Shown here: positions 1 to 9,000 of the stretch, in pieces
Numbering within the stretch: position 1 is the stretch's first letter
How the letters are laid out: the number at the start of each line of letters is the position of its first letter
Assembly (NCBI RefSeq): GCF_026242195.1
Contig: NZ_RKLV01000013.1
Coordinates: forward strand, 1 to 53,417
DNA length: 53,417 nucleotides
Origin: Halorutilus salinus
GTDB taxonomy: Archaea > Halobacteriota > Halobacteria > Halobacteriales > Halorutilaceae
Direction: 5' to 3'
Translations under genes and position numbers: made by a program
The notes under the pieces: model-generated
Told to the model about the DNA's origin: nothing
Database searches by the model: none
The model's input: only the letters and a program-made list of their open reading frames with translations

Positions 1-101
1 CAACTCGATGTTTCCCGCTTCATTCTCCTTGCTCTAACGATACAATCCATCGCTACCTAGTGATTCACCAGAGCCAAGTCATACCAAGCCGACCTTTCTG
101 T

Positions 102-632
102 ATGGAACAGGTCTTCGCTCCGTGGCGTATCGACTGGGTAAGACGCGACGACGGAGGAGACGACGGATGCGTCTTCTGCGGTATGAGGGACACGGACGAC
201 GACCGTGGGAAACGCGTCGTCGCTCGGTCGTCGCAGTCCTTCGTCGTCCTCAACAACAGCCCGTACAACCCCGGACACGTCATGGTTGTTCCGCATACGC
301 ATACGGGGGAGTACGCCGAACTCAACGACGAGACGCTCGTCGATCACGCGCGTCTCAAACAGGCGACCTTCGACGCTCTCCGCGCCTCGCTCTCGCCCGA
401 CGGCTTCAACACGGGTCTGAACCTCGGTACGGGCGCGGGCGGCTCTATAGACGACCATCTCCATACACACATCGTCCCGCGGTGGGAGGGTGACACCAAC
501 TTCATGCCCGTCACGAGCGACACAAAGGTCATCGTTCAGGCTCTCGACGAGACGTACGAGGAGGTACGCGCGGGGTTCGCTTCGCTCGAAACGGCGGAAG
601 ACGAGGGCGACGGCGCTGTCTCAGTCCCTTAG
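102..632 (+). CDS. HIT family (histidine triad) nucleotide hydrolase/transferase
   Basis: A 176-residue cytosolic HIT protein. The family cleaves or transfers nucleotide phosphates (AMP-lysine, Ap4A and similar). The histidine triad HLHTH is at residues 119-123, preceded by the typical glycine-rich stretch GTGAGG; CVFC at 23-26 resembles the zinc-binding N-terminus of larger HIT proteins. I chose the ATG at 102 because MEQVFAPWRIDW is the usual start of this subfamily; an in-frame GTG at 60 would add 14 unconserved residues. The 3' end overlaps the convergent VOC gene by 12 bp. The first 59 bases of the window hold no gene I can support. Exact substrate unknown. Confidence 0.88.
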   Translation: MEQVFAPWRIDWVRRDDGGDDGCVFCGMRDTDDDRGKRVVARSSQSFVVLNNSPYNPGHVMVVPHTHTGEYAELNDETLVDHARLKQATFDALRASLSPDGFNTGLNLGTGAGGSIDDHLHTHIVPRWEGDTNFMPVTSDTKVIVQALDETYEEVRAGFASLETAEDEGDGAVSVP

Positions 633-1013
633 CTCGTAGACGTACCCCGCGGGCGAACGGACGAGTGCGATACGGTCGCCCCACGGAACCGAACGCTGTT
701 TCTGCACGACCTCACCGACGCCGTTCTCGACGCGTTTCACGGTCTCGTCGATACTTTCGACGCCGAGTACGAAGACCGCCCCGTCGCCCCGCGCGGGCGG
801 TTCGGGCGGGGGGCGCAGACCGAACTCGGCGAAGGTTTCGTCGTCGAACTCCTCCTGTACCTTGAGAGAAGCTCCGCCGCCCTCGCCTCGTGTCGCGTAC
901 TCGACGCTCGTCTCGCCGACGCGTTCGGGTTTGAGACGGAGCGCGTCCTCGTAGAAAGGGCGCGCCTCATCGAGCGAAGGCGTCGTGACGAATATCTGAA
1001 CGACCTCCGGCAT
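621..1013 (-). CDS. VOC (glyoxalase/bleomycin-resistance fold) protein
   Basis: A 130-residue single-module VOC protein. The fold is visible as an N-terminal beta-alpha unit (FVTTPSLDEARPFYEDALRL, residues about 8-27) and a C-terminal strand ending in SPAGYVYELRD. Such proteins are often metal-dependent lyases, isomerases or dioxygenases, but nothing here fixes the substrate. The start used is the ATG at 1013; an upstream in-frame start would give an atypical Arg-rich extension. It lies 2 bp after the small zinc-ribbon gene on the same strand, so the two may be cotranscribed. Confidence 0.75.
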   Translation of the reverse strand: MPEVVQIFVTTPSLDEARPFYEDALRLKPERVGETSVEYATRGEGGGASLKVQEEFDDETFAEFGLRPPPEPPARGDGAVFVLGVESIDETVKRVENGVGEVVQKQRSVPWGDRIALVRSPAGYVYELRD

Positions 1014-1015
1014 GC

Positions 1016-1171
1016 TTAGACGTCCGTCCCGGTCAGTTCGTTCCCTCCGCAGTACGGGCACGAAAAGTCGTCTTTCGTCGTGTCGTCGGGTATCTCGTAC
1101 GTGTAATGTAGCTCGAACATGTCGAGCGTACAGCCGTCGTCGGTACAGACGAGTTCGAGTGTTTCGGGCAT
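1016..1171 (-). CDS. Small zinc-ribbon protein
   Basis: A 51-residue protein with four cysteines in two pairs, C-x4-C near residue 9 and CPYC near residue 41, which is the layout of a small zinc ribbon. The stretch MFELHYTYEIPDD between the pairs resembles a family of tiny haloarchaeal zinc-finger proteins of unknown function. The start is the internal ATG at 1171; the open frame continues upstream to 1303, but that part is not acidic and looks noncoding. Probably cotranscribed with the downstream VOC gene. No function inferred. Confidence 0.6.
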   Translation of the reverse strand: MPETLELVCTDDGCTLDMFELHYTYEIPDDTTKDDFSCPYCGGNELTGTDV

Positions 1172-1285
1172 ACGTGAAGATGGGCGCGGAGACTCATAAC
1201 AGTAACCGTGACAGACAGTAACCGCCTCGTATGACGGTTCTTCCCACAGCCGAAGCTTTTTGTCCGGTAGACGCCAGTTCGACGT

Positions 1286-1675
1286 ATGAAACAGAAAACC
1301 CAACGGCGTCTTAGCGCCGTCGTCGGTGCGTTTCTACTCCTGACCTCCACGGCGTCTGTTGCTCTCATCCCCGGCGCTCTACTCGACAGCCCTCTGTTCG
1401 CCGTTCAGGTATCCGCGCTCGGTGTTGCGGGTGTTCTCAACCTCCTTGCGGGCTTCGACACACGCGTTACGGAACGTTTCGGATGGTACAGGCTTGCGGG
1501 TCTGGGTAACGTCTTCCTCGGTCTTTCGTTGCCGTTCGGGTTCACAGGGACTACGGAGACGCTCCCTCTCGTACTCGCCGTCCTCGGAAGCCTGTCCATC
1601 GCCGGTATGGGCGTCGACATGCTGTTTTTCGACGGCAGGCATATCTACTCCGAACCTCTCGGCGCATCCGACTAA
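1286..1675 (+). CDS. Small four-helix membrane protein
   Basis: A 129-residue protein with a positively charged N-terminus (MKQKTQRR) and four hydrophobic segments at about residues 10-30, 36-55, 68-88 and 92-112, ending in a short acidic tail. I do not recognise the family. The gene is convergent with the RND transporter gene: stop codons are 1 bp apart, leaving no separate terminator. Confidence 0.6.
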   Translation: MKQKTQRRLSAVVGAFLLLTSTASVALIPGALLDSPLFAVQVSALGVAGVLNLLAGFDTRVTERFGWYRLAGLGNVFLGLSLPFGFTGTTETLPLVLAVLGSLSIAGMGVDMLFFDGRHIYSEPLGASD

Positions 1676-1676
1676 G

Positions 1677-4061
1677 CTACCTGAAGCCGACGAGACGTTC
1701 CCACGCGACGACGACGGTCGGCAGGAGGAACAGCGATGTCAGGTAGGCGTAGAAGACGCTCGACGCCGTGAGTATACCGAAGACGGCGAGAGCGGGGTTG
1801 ACGGCGAGACCTATGACTCCGACGCCGAAGACCGTCGTCAGCATGCTACCCGTTAGAGCGCCCCCGGTTCCGACGACCGTACGCCGGAGCGCGGGTATAA
1901 GGTCCTTCTCCTCGAACTCATCGGCGAACCTGTGGACGACATGTACGGAGTAGTCGATACCGAGACCGATGGTTATAGCGACTATGGAGCCGTTTATGAC
2001 GTTGAAGCTAATGTCGAAGTAACGCATCGTCGCCACTATGAGTACGACGGTGGTAATGATAGGGAACGTGTTGACTATACCCAACGCGGGCTTTCCTTTG
2101 AGAACCCAGTAGACGGCTACGAGGAAGATCGCGGCTCCTATGAGTGTAAGTACGAGGCTCTCGACGACGGTTGTGAATATCACGTCCGTAGCCTCCTGAA
2201 AGATAACCGCAAACCCCGTCGGCTGTGCGTCATACCTGTACCTGTCGGCGAGAGCGTACGCGTCCTCGGTGACGGCGGTATCCGACGCGTCGGTGTCGAC
2301 CGAGTAGACGATACGTGCGCTGTCCCTGTCCTCGCTGACGAAGTTGCTTATACCGCTCGACGGTGTGTCGTAGAGGGCGTCGTAGACCTCGTCGAGGTTG
2401 TTTTCGGGTACTCCGTCGCCGTTTGCGTCGTTCCTCTCTACGAGTTCGGCGAAACGCGGGTCGGTCTCAGCCACCGCCTCGATGATACCTATAACGCTAC
2501 TGTCATCAACGCGCCCGCCATCGCGCTCAAAGGTCGGTGGCGGTGTCTTCCCGACACGGTCTATCTGATCGAGAGCGCCGTTCCTCTCCATCGGTCCCTG
2601 TACGTACATAAGAACCTGATCGGTCTGATCAAACTTCCTGTCACGGAAGTTATCGTTCTTAACGTAGTCGTACTCGGCGGGCGGACGTATGGACTCAGGC
2701 AGGCTCTGGAGGTAGTCGGGCGTCTCGGCGGAGGGGAGGAAGTCGTCGGGTCCGAACCCCGTGTCGACGCCCGTCGCGTACACGCCTACGGCACCCGTCG
2801 AAGCGACTATAACTACGAGGAGCGCGACAGGAGCCTTGTCAGCCGCGACCACGCCGACGCTAAGCGCCTTACCCAGCGGCGATTCGTCGGAGCCAAGCGG
2901 CGTGTTACCCATCTGTGGTATAGGCAATGACTCGCGCGACCTGTCGGCGTAGACCTTCATCGAAGGGAGGAAGATACCGAAGATGAGGAACGTGAACGAG
3001 ATGCCGACGGCGGCGGCGAGACCGAAGTCACGTACGGGCGGGAAGGCGCTAACGAGGTTCGACAGGAAGCCTATGGTCGACGTTCCGGTTACGATGAAGA
3101 AGGCGACGAGAAGCTGGTCGGTGGTTATCCTCATCGACTCGACGATACCTTTCCCTTTGACGGTCTCCTCCCTGTACCTGTTGACCGAATGTATACCGAA
3201 GTCGATGCCGACGGCTATGAGTAAAGGCGGTACGGCGACTATGAGAACGCTGAACGGTATTCCTGCGAGACCGAGGAAGCCGAACGTCCAGATCAGGGTT
3301 ATTACTATCGCAAGGAGACCGATGAGCAGGTCTATGAGATCGCGGTAGGCGACGATCAGGAACAGCGTTATGAAGAACAACGCCGCGGGCATCACGATAA
3401 GGAGAGAGGTGGTGTTCGTGTCGGGCGCGTCGCCGAGAACACGGAACTTACCGTCGACGGTCGACAGCACGCGGTTTATCTTCTCCTCCCTGTTGTTAGG
3501 TTCCTCCGAACCCTCGTGTGTTATCGACATCTCAGCCGCGGTGGCGGACGCGGCTTCCGGGTTGAAGTCGTCGCTCACGTCACCTAAACCGCCGCCTACC
3601 GCGTCCACCGAACGAACCGCGGAGTCTATCTCGCCCTCCGTCGCCGACTCGACGGCGAGTATCATCTCCGAAACCGTGGAAGCGTCGGGGTCGAGTTCGC
3701 GCGCCACCGTCTCGGCGGGGCTGTCGGACGAGATCACTATCAGCGGGTCGTACTCCTCCAGCCTCTTCTGTCCGCGTAACGTCCTGAGAAGCCCCTGTTT
3801 CGACAGTGCGTTCTGCGAGTCCACGAGGATAGTGGTCGACAGGTCGGTCTCTGAGAAGCTTTCGTTGAAGTTACGCTGTATATCCTCGAAAGCCTCAAAC
3901 GAAGAAAGATCCTCTATGAACTGTTGCTGACCCGACTCGCTCTCTACGCTACCCAACCCCGTAAAGAAGACGGCGGTGACGAGGAGAAACGCGAGTATTA
4001 CCTTTCCGGGTGACTCGGTGATACGGTCGTCAACCCAGTCTATGAGGCGCTGGTAGTTCAT
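1677..4061 (-). CDS. RND/MMPL-family membrane transporter (HAE3-like)
   Basis: A 794-residue protein with the duplicated RND layout: one transmembrane helix near residues 20-38, a large external loop (about 40-215), a five- or six-helix bundle (about 218-370), another helix near 410-430, a second external domain, and a second bundle (about 630-790). Motifs such as IDFGIHSVNRYREE and IDYSVHVVHRFADE mark the two halves and match the MMPL/sterol-sensing type. Archaeal members probably export lipophilic compounds or lipids with ion antiport; the substrate here is unknown. The start is the first ATG at 4061, with a normal positive N-terminus before the first helix. Confidence 0.85.
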   Translation of the reverse strand: MNYQRLIDWVDDRITESPGKVILAFLLVTAVFFTGLGSVESESGQQQFIEDLSSFEAFEDIQRNFNESFSETDLSTTILVDSQNALSKQGLLRTLRGQKRLEEYDPLIVISSDSPAETVARELDPDASTVSEMILAVESATEGEIDSAVRSVDAVGGGLGDVSDDFNPEAASATAAEMSITHEGSEEPNNREEKINRVLSTVDGKFRVLGDAPDTNTTSLLIVMPAALFFITLFLIVAYRDLIDLLIGLLAIVITLIWTFGFLGLAGIPFSVLIVAVPPLLIAVGIDFGIHSVNRYREETVKGKGIVESMRITTDQLLVAFFIVTGTSTIGFLSNLVSAFPPVRDFGLAAAVGISFTFLIFGIFLPSMKVYADRSRESLPIPQMGNTPLGSDESPLGKALSVGVVAADKAPVALLVVIVASTGAVGVYATGVDTGFGPDDFLPSAETPDYLQSLPESIRPPAEYDYVKNDNFRDRKFDQTDQVLMYVQGPMERNGALDQIDRVGKTPPPTFERDGGRVDDSSVIGIIEAVAETDPRFAELVERNDANGDGVPENNLDEVYDALYDTPSSGISNFVSEDRDSARIVYSVDTDASDTAVTEDAYALADRYRYDAQPTGFAVIFQEATDVIFTTVVESLVLTLIGAAIFLVAVYWVLKGKPALGIVNTFPIITTVVLIVATMRYFDISFNVINGSIVAITIGLGIDYSVHVVHRFADEFEEKDLIPALRRTVVGTGGALTGSMLTTVFGVGVIGLAVNPALAVFGILTASSVFYAYLTSLFLLPTVVVAWERLVGFR

Positions 4062-4142
4062 TAGAGGTATCGGCTGTCTGTCGTTCTACCGATGCGCGAC
4101 GGCAGATTAAACCTGTTGGTAGCCGTCGATCGGGGAAAGCCG

Positions 4143-5918
4143 TTACTCGTAGAACTCGTCGGTCTGACGTTGCTCCCTGTCCTTCTGGCTCCCCGGCTTG
4201 TTTGCGCGCGGTCTGCCCGTGTCGGGATCCTTACGGAACGTCATATCCACGGTCGAAAGGAAGTCGTTGAAGCCGTCCGAAACGTCGTCGGGCGCACCCG
4301 CGTGTCCGCGAACACCCGGTTCGCCGTCGAAGACCATGGCGCGGTCGGCGATGTAGTCGAGGAAGACGAGGTCGTGATCGATGACGACGACGGGTACCTC
4401 GGCGTCGCGTGCGAACCGGCGTAACGTCTTTGCGAGTGAGACACGCGTCTCGACATCGAGGTACGCCGAAGGCTCGTCGAGGAGGTAGACGTCGGCTTGC
4501 TGTCCCAGACAAGCCGCGACGCCGACGCGCTGGAGTTCGCCGCCTGAGAGATCGGTCGCGTTTCTGTCGTACAGTTCATCGAGTCCGAGAGGGCGCTCGA
4601 CGAAGCTTTCGAAACGCTGGTTCATCTCGACGTCCTGCATCAGGAGGTACTCAACCTTGACGTCCTGAGCTTCGAGATGCTGAGGCTTGTGCGCGAACGT
4701 CGCGGGCGCGTCGAGGCTTGTGTTATCGGGTTCGAGTTCGCCCGCGAGCATCTTGACAAACGTCGACTTACCGATCGCGTTCTCGCCCAAGACGCCGACG
4801 ACATCACCCTCGCGCAGGTCGCCCGACTCGACGTTTAGTTCGAAGGAGCCGAACTTCTTTTGCAGCGTCGGGTACTCGACAACGGTTTCGCCTATCGACG
4901 TACCTGCCGTACCGCGCTCGAACGTGATCTCCTCGTCGCGTATACGGAGGTTGTGGCTCTTGAGGTATCCGCGCAGGTACTGGTTGACGCCGACGCGCGA
5001 CGACATCGCGTTCGATATCATACCGTAAGCTCCGGGTTCGCCGTGGGCGACGTGGACGAGATCGGCGACAACGTCGAGTGTCGCAAGGTCGTGTTCGACG
5101 ACGACGGCGCGTCTGTCGCCGTCGGCGTCCGCCGTCTCGTTCCGTATAGCCCGCGCAACGTTGAGCCTCTGCTTCACGTCGAGGAACGACGACGGTTCGT
5201 CGAGAAGGTAGACGTCGGCGTCGCGCGCGAGACATCCCGCGACAGCGACGCGTTGTAGCTCTCCGCCGGAGAGCGAACCGACGTCCTTCGAAACCGCCTC
5301 CTCCATGTCGAGCGTTTCGACGAGGCGTCCGACGTTACCGCGTTCGTCGAGCTGTTCAAGGAGTTCGTCGACGCGTCCGCCGAAGGCGTCCTGTATCTCG
5401 TCGACGCGCTGAATCTTAGACGAAGCGACGACGCCTTCCTCCGCAAGCCTTTCGAAGTAGGTCTGTAGCTCCGTGCCACGGTGCGCCGTCACCACGTTGT
5501 CCCAGCCGACGCCGTCGTCGTACTCGCCGAGGTTGGGCTTGAGATCGCCCGCGAGTATACGGAGGGCGGTCGACTTACCCGTTCCGTTCCGACCGAGAAC
5601 ACCCACGACCTTGCCCTCCTTCGGCGCGGGAAGACCGTACAGCCTGAAGCCGTTTTCGCCGTACTGGTGTAGCTTCTCGCCCGTCTCCTTTTCGAGGTTG
5701 ACTATCTGTATAGCGTCGAAGGGACATTTCGTCGCGCACACCCGGTGCCCTTCCATAACCACGCTCTCGGAGATACGCGCCTTCCCTGTTTCGTCGTCTA
5801 TATGGAAGCCGTCCGCCCCCGTCGGCGACCTGTTGAGAGGGTCGAAGTTGATGCATTCGTGCTCGCACTTGTTGGGGTTGCACTTTTCATCGTCGACGAC
5901 GGCGATTATGTCGCTCAT
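4143..5918 (-). CDS. ABCE1/Rli1 ribosome-recycling ATPase
   Basis: A 591-residue soluble twin-ABC ATPase that splits ribosomes after termination or Pelota-mediated rescue. The N-terminus carries two 4Fe-4S clusters (CNPNKCEHEC at about 13-22, CATKCP at 61-66). Both nucleotide-binding domains show Walker A (GRNGTGKST near 109; GENAIGKST in the second half) and signature motifs (LSGGELQRV twice). The start is the internal ATG at 5918, since MSDIIAVVDDEKCNPNKC is the normal ABCE1 start and the length then fits the family; the upstream in-frame extension to 5981 is not conserved. Its partner Pelota is encoded in the same window at 32984-34024. Confidence 0.95.
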   Translation of the reverse strand: MSDIIAVVDDEKCNPNKCEHECINFDPLNRSPTGADGFHIDDETGKARISESVVMEGHRVCATKCPFDAIQIVNLEKETGEKLHQYGENGFRLYGLPAPKEGKVVGVLGRNGTGKSTALRILAGDLKPNLGEYDDGVGWDNVVTAHRGTELQTYFERLAEEGVVASSKIQRVDEIQDAFGGRVDELLEQLDERGNVGRLVETLDMEEAVSKDVGSLSGGELQRVAVAGCLARDADVYLLDEPSSFLDVKQRLNVARAIRNETADADGDRRAVVVEHDLATLDVVADLVHVAHGEPGAYGMISNAMSSRVGVNQYLRGYLKSHNLRIRDEEITFERGTAGTSIGETVVEYPTLQKKFGSFELNVESGDLREGDVVGVLGENAIGKSTFVKMLAGELEPDNTSLDAPATFAHKPQHLEAQDVKVEYLLMQDVEMNQRFESFVERPLGLDELYDRNATDLSGGELQRVGVAACLGQQADVYLLDEPSAYLDVETRVSLAKTLRRFARDAEVPVVVIDHDLVFLDYIADRAMVFDGEPGVRGHAGAPDDVSDGFNDFLSTVDMTFRKDPDTGRPRANKPGSQKDREQRQTDEFYE

Positions 5919-5961
5919 CTCTCTTACATAAACTGAAGCCCCGTCGCGCAAATCGTTTTCG

Positions 5962-6720
5962 TTACCGGTTCCTCTCATCATCGTCCCTGTTGAGTACCTT
6001 TTCCTCGTACCTTCCGAGAAGCTTCTTTACGTCGATATCGTCATCGACACCCGTTTCGTCGTCGTCCGCGACGCCTATACCGAGCGTAGCCACCGACCGC
6101 ACGCCCTCCTCAACCGTCATATCCACCTCGACCACGTTCTCCTTAGGCATATGCGCGAGGAAGCCACCCATCATCGGGTTGGGGGCGAGAGGTAGAAACA
6201 ACGTAACCATATCCTCGCCCGTCGCGTCCTCGAAGCTCTCCGGAGGCTCCGATGTCTGGAAGCCGACGACGTAACAGCCGTCGTACGGGAACTCAACGAG
6301 GTAGACCTCGCGGAAGCTCTCTGCGTCGCCGTCGAGGAGAACGTCACCCATCTGTCGGAAGCTCGTGTAGACAGCCCCGATACCCGGCACCGCCTCCACG
6401 ACCTCATCGAAGTAGCCGACGGCGCGCTCTCCATAGCTCAGACGCATGGCGGAGCCGACGGCGAAGATAGCGCCCACGAGAAGGACGAGCGCGAGCGCCT
6501 TCGCTATCAGCGTACCCTCGTCGCCGATAGCGCCGAGTCCTTCGATGAGACCCACGAGCGGACTCAGAGCGCCGAAGAGGAAGTCGAAGGCTATCTTCAG
6601 GACGTAGAGCGTCACGACGGCGGGTACGACGATGGAGACCCCCGTTAGGAAAGCTTTCCTTAGCTTCGTGTACGTCGAAACGTCCCCGTCGGACGGTCTC
6701 GGCGCACGTGATCCCGACAT
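5962..6720 (-). CDS. DUF502 family membrane protein
   Basis: A 252-residue integral membrane protein. Two hydrophobic hairpins (about residues 27-62 and 70-95) are followed by a soluble domain with the DUF502 signatures AVPGIGAVYTSFRQM, VYLVEFPYDGCYVVGF and LPLAPNPMMGGFL. The biochemical function of this widespread family is unknown; an envelope role is often proposed. The gene lies 43 bp upstream of the ABCE1 start on the same strand and may be cotranscribed with it. Confidence 0.85.
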   Translation of the reverse strand: MSGSRAPRPSDGDVSTYTKLRKAFLTGVSIVVPAVVTLYVLKIAFDFLFGALSPLVGLIEGLGAIGDEGTLIAKALALVLLVGAIFAVGSAMRLSYGERAVGYFDEVVEAVPGIGAVYTSFRQMGDVLLDGDAESFREVYLVEFPYDGCYVVGFQTSEPPESFEDATGEDMVTLFLPLAPNPMMGGFLAHMPKENVVEVDMTVEEGVRSVATLGIGVADDDETGVDDDIDVKKLLGRYEEKVLNRDDDERNR

Positions 6721-6834
6721 CGTGTCTTGGGTTACCGCCAGCGCTCCTTAGTCTTACCTAACCGACCGCCGTACACATACGACGGAGGGGCACCGTCGGC
6801 GGCTTCGCGTTACGTACAGGGGGCAGAACCCGTC

Positions 6835-7233
6835 CTAATGTAGCTTTAGCTCGACACGGCGTCCGTCGGGATCGCGTACGTAGACGGCGGGGTCGTAGCC
6901 GTAGGCTCCGTACCGCCCGTGGGGTTCGCCATTCTCGACCTCGTATCCTGCGTCACGTATCTCGTCGGCGAGCGCCTCCGCCTCGTCCCACGTATCCTCC
7001 TCCGACGAACGGGCGAGGAGACAGACGTGTTCGCCGCCGACGTCCACCTCGTCGTCGGTCGGAACGAGATGCAGATGCCGTCCGCCCGTGACGACGGCGA
7101 CGAAAGGCGTCTCGCCGTTCTCAAAACGGTCTCTATCACGTACCTCCAGCCCAAGCGCCCCGCGGTAGAACCTAAGCGACTCGTCGATGTCCGTCACACG
7201 GAGTGCGACATGGTCTATGTCTACGACTTCCAT
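6835..7233 (-). CDS. VOC family protein
   Basis: A 132-residue VOC protein, clearer than the one at 621. It starts with the typical strand VVDIDHVALRVTDIDESLRFY (about 3-23) and ends with YVRDPDGRRVELKLH. Likely metal ligands are H8 and the C-terminal Glu in VELK. Probably a small lyase, dioxygenase or binding protein; substrate unknown. It is divergent from dps, so the AT-rich region 7234-7353 is a shared promoter region. Confidence 0.8.
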   Translation of the reverse strand: MEVVDIDHVALRVTDIDESLRFYRGALGLEVRDRDRFENGETPFVAVVTGGRHLHLVPTDDEVDVGGEHVCLLARSSEEDTWDEAEALADEIRDAGYEVENGEPHGRYGAYGYDPAVYVRDPDGRRVELKLH

Positions 7234-7287
7234 AACACTGTTTTGTCCCCCGTTTACAAGAGCATGGTGAAGGTTATCAAAAAAATA

Positions 7288-7303
7288 TTTTGGCTAACCA
7301 AAA
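7288..7303. promoter_or_regulatory. Candidate iron-repressor operator upstream of dps
   Basis: The dyad TTTTGG-CTAA-CCAAAA sits in an A+T-rich patch 51 bp before the dps start. Its form resembles operators of DtxR/SirR/Idr-type metal-dependent repressors, and dps is a classic iron-responsive gene. The palindrome is seen directly; the regulator is inferred. It may also affect the divergent VOC gene, whose start is at 7233. Confidence 0.45.
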
Positions 7304-7353
7304 CAAATCTTTTACAGTAGAAAGCTATAAGAGGCTCCGTACCCTACGTGAGG

Positions 7354-7896
7354 ATGAGCATGAGCACCCAAGAGCACGGTTCGGTACTTCAGGAAGCGGG
7401 CGATGTAGAGAGCAACGAACTACGTATCGACGAGGAGAAGTCGGAGCAGATAATCGACGCGCTGAACACCGACCTCGCGGCGACTTACACGCTGTACCAC
7501 CAGCTTAGGAAGCACCACTGGAACGTGGAGGGTCCGGAGTTCCGCGACCTGCATCTTTTCCTCGGTGACGCCGCCGAAAACGCCGAGGACTTCGCCGACG
7601 AACTCGCAGAGCGCGCACAGGCTCTCGGCGGCGTTCCCCACGCGAGCATGGTAACGTTGGACGAGAAGTCGCCGGTTGAGGCTGAGGACGAGGACGTCTA
7701 CGACATACGGACGTCGCTTGGGAAAGACCTTGAGATGTACGGCGATATAATCGAGACGCTCCGTGACCATATCGCGCTCGTTCAGGATCTCGGCGATCAC
7801 ACGACAGCCGAGATTCTGCGTGACAACCTCGTGCAGGTCGAGGAGGACGCGCACCATATCGAGCACTACCTCGAAGACGACTCGTTGAAGCAGTAA
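7354..7896 (+). CDS. dpsA: Dps-type ferritin (DNA-protecting, iron-storing)
   Basis: A 180-residue four-helix-bundle protein expected to form a 12-mer that oxidises Fe(II) with peroxide and stores it. The ferroxidase signature is present: RKHHWNVEGPEFRDLH (about 52-67) and an acidic stretch ending FADELAER (about 80-87). An in-frame ATG at 7348 gives two more residues; leaderless transcription would favour either. Upstream is an operator-like palindrome and an AT-rich core promoter; downstream is a hairpin with a T-run. The adjacent methyltransferase gene is a separate unit. Confidence 0.93.
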   Translation: MSMSTQEHGSVLQEAGDVESNELRIDEEKSEQIIDALNTDLAATYTLYHQLRKHHWNVEGPEFRDLHLFLGDAAENAEDFADELAERAQALGGVPHASMVTLDEKSPVEAEDEDVYDIRTSLGKDLEMYGDIIETLRDHIALVQDLGDHTTAEILRDNLVQVEEDAHHIEHYLEDDSLKQ

Positions 7897-7969
7897 GGCG
7901 ATCGAAGAAAGCGGTCAGGTAGGAGGACGGTAGGGAAACAGAAGATAGACAGTAGAGGAACAGAAGACA

Positions 7970-7992
7970 GCGGTTAACCGCGGACGTTTTTT
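7970..7992 (+). terminator. Hairpin plus T-run after dps
   Basis: The perfect 12-bp palindrome GCGGTTAACCGC is followed 5 nt later by TTTTTT. This suits termination of dps transcripts. The T-run also forms the stop codon of the convergent small gene at 7991. Upstream, 7930-7970 contains short direct repeats of AACAGAAGA. Confidence 0.5.
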
Positions 7993-8164
7993 ACTTGAGT
8001 ACCTCGGCTGTCTCGTCGGTCGATATCCAGCCGTCGGGGTTGCCTTGCTCCACGAACACAGTTCTTCCGGGCTTTGTCGAGTAGCTTCTGATACTGTTCA
8101 GCGTACCCAGACACGCGTCGGGCAGATCCTCTTCATCGAACTCCTCTTCGGTTTCGGCTGACAT
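7991..8164 (-). CDS. Small acidic hypothetical protein
   Basis: A 57-residue acidic protein. The C-terminal part (residues about 36-57, VFVEQGNPDGWISTDETAEV) resembles tiny haloarchaeal proteins whose motif reads ENPLAWIxSD. Function unknown. The start codon at 8164 is only 5 bp from the possible start of rlmE on the other strand, so the two genes must share or overlap promoters. Codon use matches the neighbours, supporting a real gene. Confidence 0.5.
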   Translation of the reverse strand: MSAETEEEFDEEDLPDACLGTLNSIRSYSTKPGRTVFVEQGNPDGWISTDETAEVLK

Positions 8165-8169
8165 ACCCT

Positions 8170-9000
8170 ATGTTAGGAATGCCTAAAAGAAAAAGCTTTG
8201 CGAAACCGGCTCGAAACCGCGGTGTGGACTACAAGAGACGCGCCGACGACGAAGGGTACCGTGCGCGGTCGGCGTACAAGCTTAGACAGATAGACGACGA
8301 GTTCGGCGTGCTCTCGCCGGGCGACACGGTCGTCGACATAGGCGCGTCGCCGGGCGGTTGGTCGCAGGTTGCGGCGGAGCGCGTCGGGGACGAAGGAAAG
8401 GTGGTCGGTGTCGACCTCGCTCCGGTCAAGGAATTCAACGCACCGGAGGCGGGCGGCGGTTCGGGCGCGCAGGTCGAGTTCCTGCGCGGTGACGTTACTG
8501 AGGACGAGACGAAGGAGCGCGTTTCGGAGGCGGTCGACGACAGCGCCGACGTCGTCATCTCCGACGCGTCGCCGGACATATCGGGAGAATGGACGCTCGA
8601 CCACGCGCGTTCCGTACATCTCGCGCGTAACTCACTCGAAGTCGCGCGCCGTCTCCTCGTACCCGGCGGCTACCTCGTCGTCAAGGTGTTTCAGGGCGAT
8701 ACTGTGAACGAGTTCCGCGACGAGGTAGACGACGCCTTCGAGGACATCGCGACATACTCACCCGATGCGTCCCGCGACGAGAGTTCGGAGGTCTACGTCG
8801 TCGGTCTCGGACGCGTCGACGCGCCCGTGAGCGAAGGCGACGTAATAGAGACGGAGGTAACCGACGAAGGCGACGAGGGCGACGGTATCGTACGCGTCGA
8901 TGGATACGTACTTTTCGTCGAGGACGGCGAGGAGGGCGAGACGGTGGAGGCGCGCGTCACGGAGACGAAGCCGGAGTTCGGGTTCGCGGAGCTACTGTAG
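8170..9000 (+). CDS. rlmE: 23S rRNA (uridine-2'-O)-methyltransferase, RlmE/FtsJ family, with TRAM domain
   Basis: A 276-residue methyltransferase. Residues about 1-210 are the RrmJ fold with the SAM motif VVDIGASPGGWSQVA (about 55-69) and the K-D-K-E catalytic set expected in YKLRQID, ISDASPD, VVKVFQG and SSEVYVVG. Residues about 215-276 form a TRAM RNA-binding domain, the usual archaeal arrangement. It methylates a U in the peptidyl-transferase A loop. A second ATG at 8179 (MPKRKSF) is an equally likely start. Confidence 0.92.
   Translation: MLGMPKRKSFAKPARNRGVDYKRRADDEGYRARSAYKLRQIDDEFGVLSPGDTVVDIGASPGGWSQVAAERVGDEGKVVGVDLAPVKEFNAPEAGGGSGAQVEFLRGDVTEDETKERVSEAVDDSADVVISDASPDISGEWTLDHARSVHLARNSLEVARRLLVPGGYLVVKVFQGDTVNEFRDEVDDAFEDIATYSPDASRDESSEVYVVGLGRVDAPVSEGDVIETEVTDEGDEGDGIVRVDGYVLFVEDGEEGETVEARVTETKPEFGFAELL

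Noticed and set aside
1932..2930. Long rightward open frame of 332 codons
   Set aside because: It is antisense to the RND/MMPL transporter gene, whose motifs and membrane pattern are clear; the rightward product has no domain.
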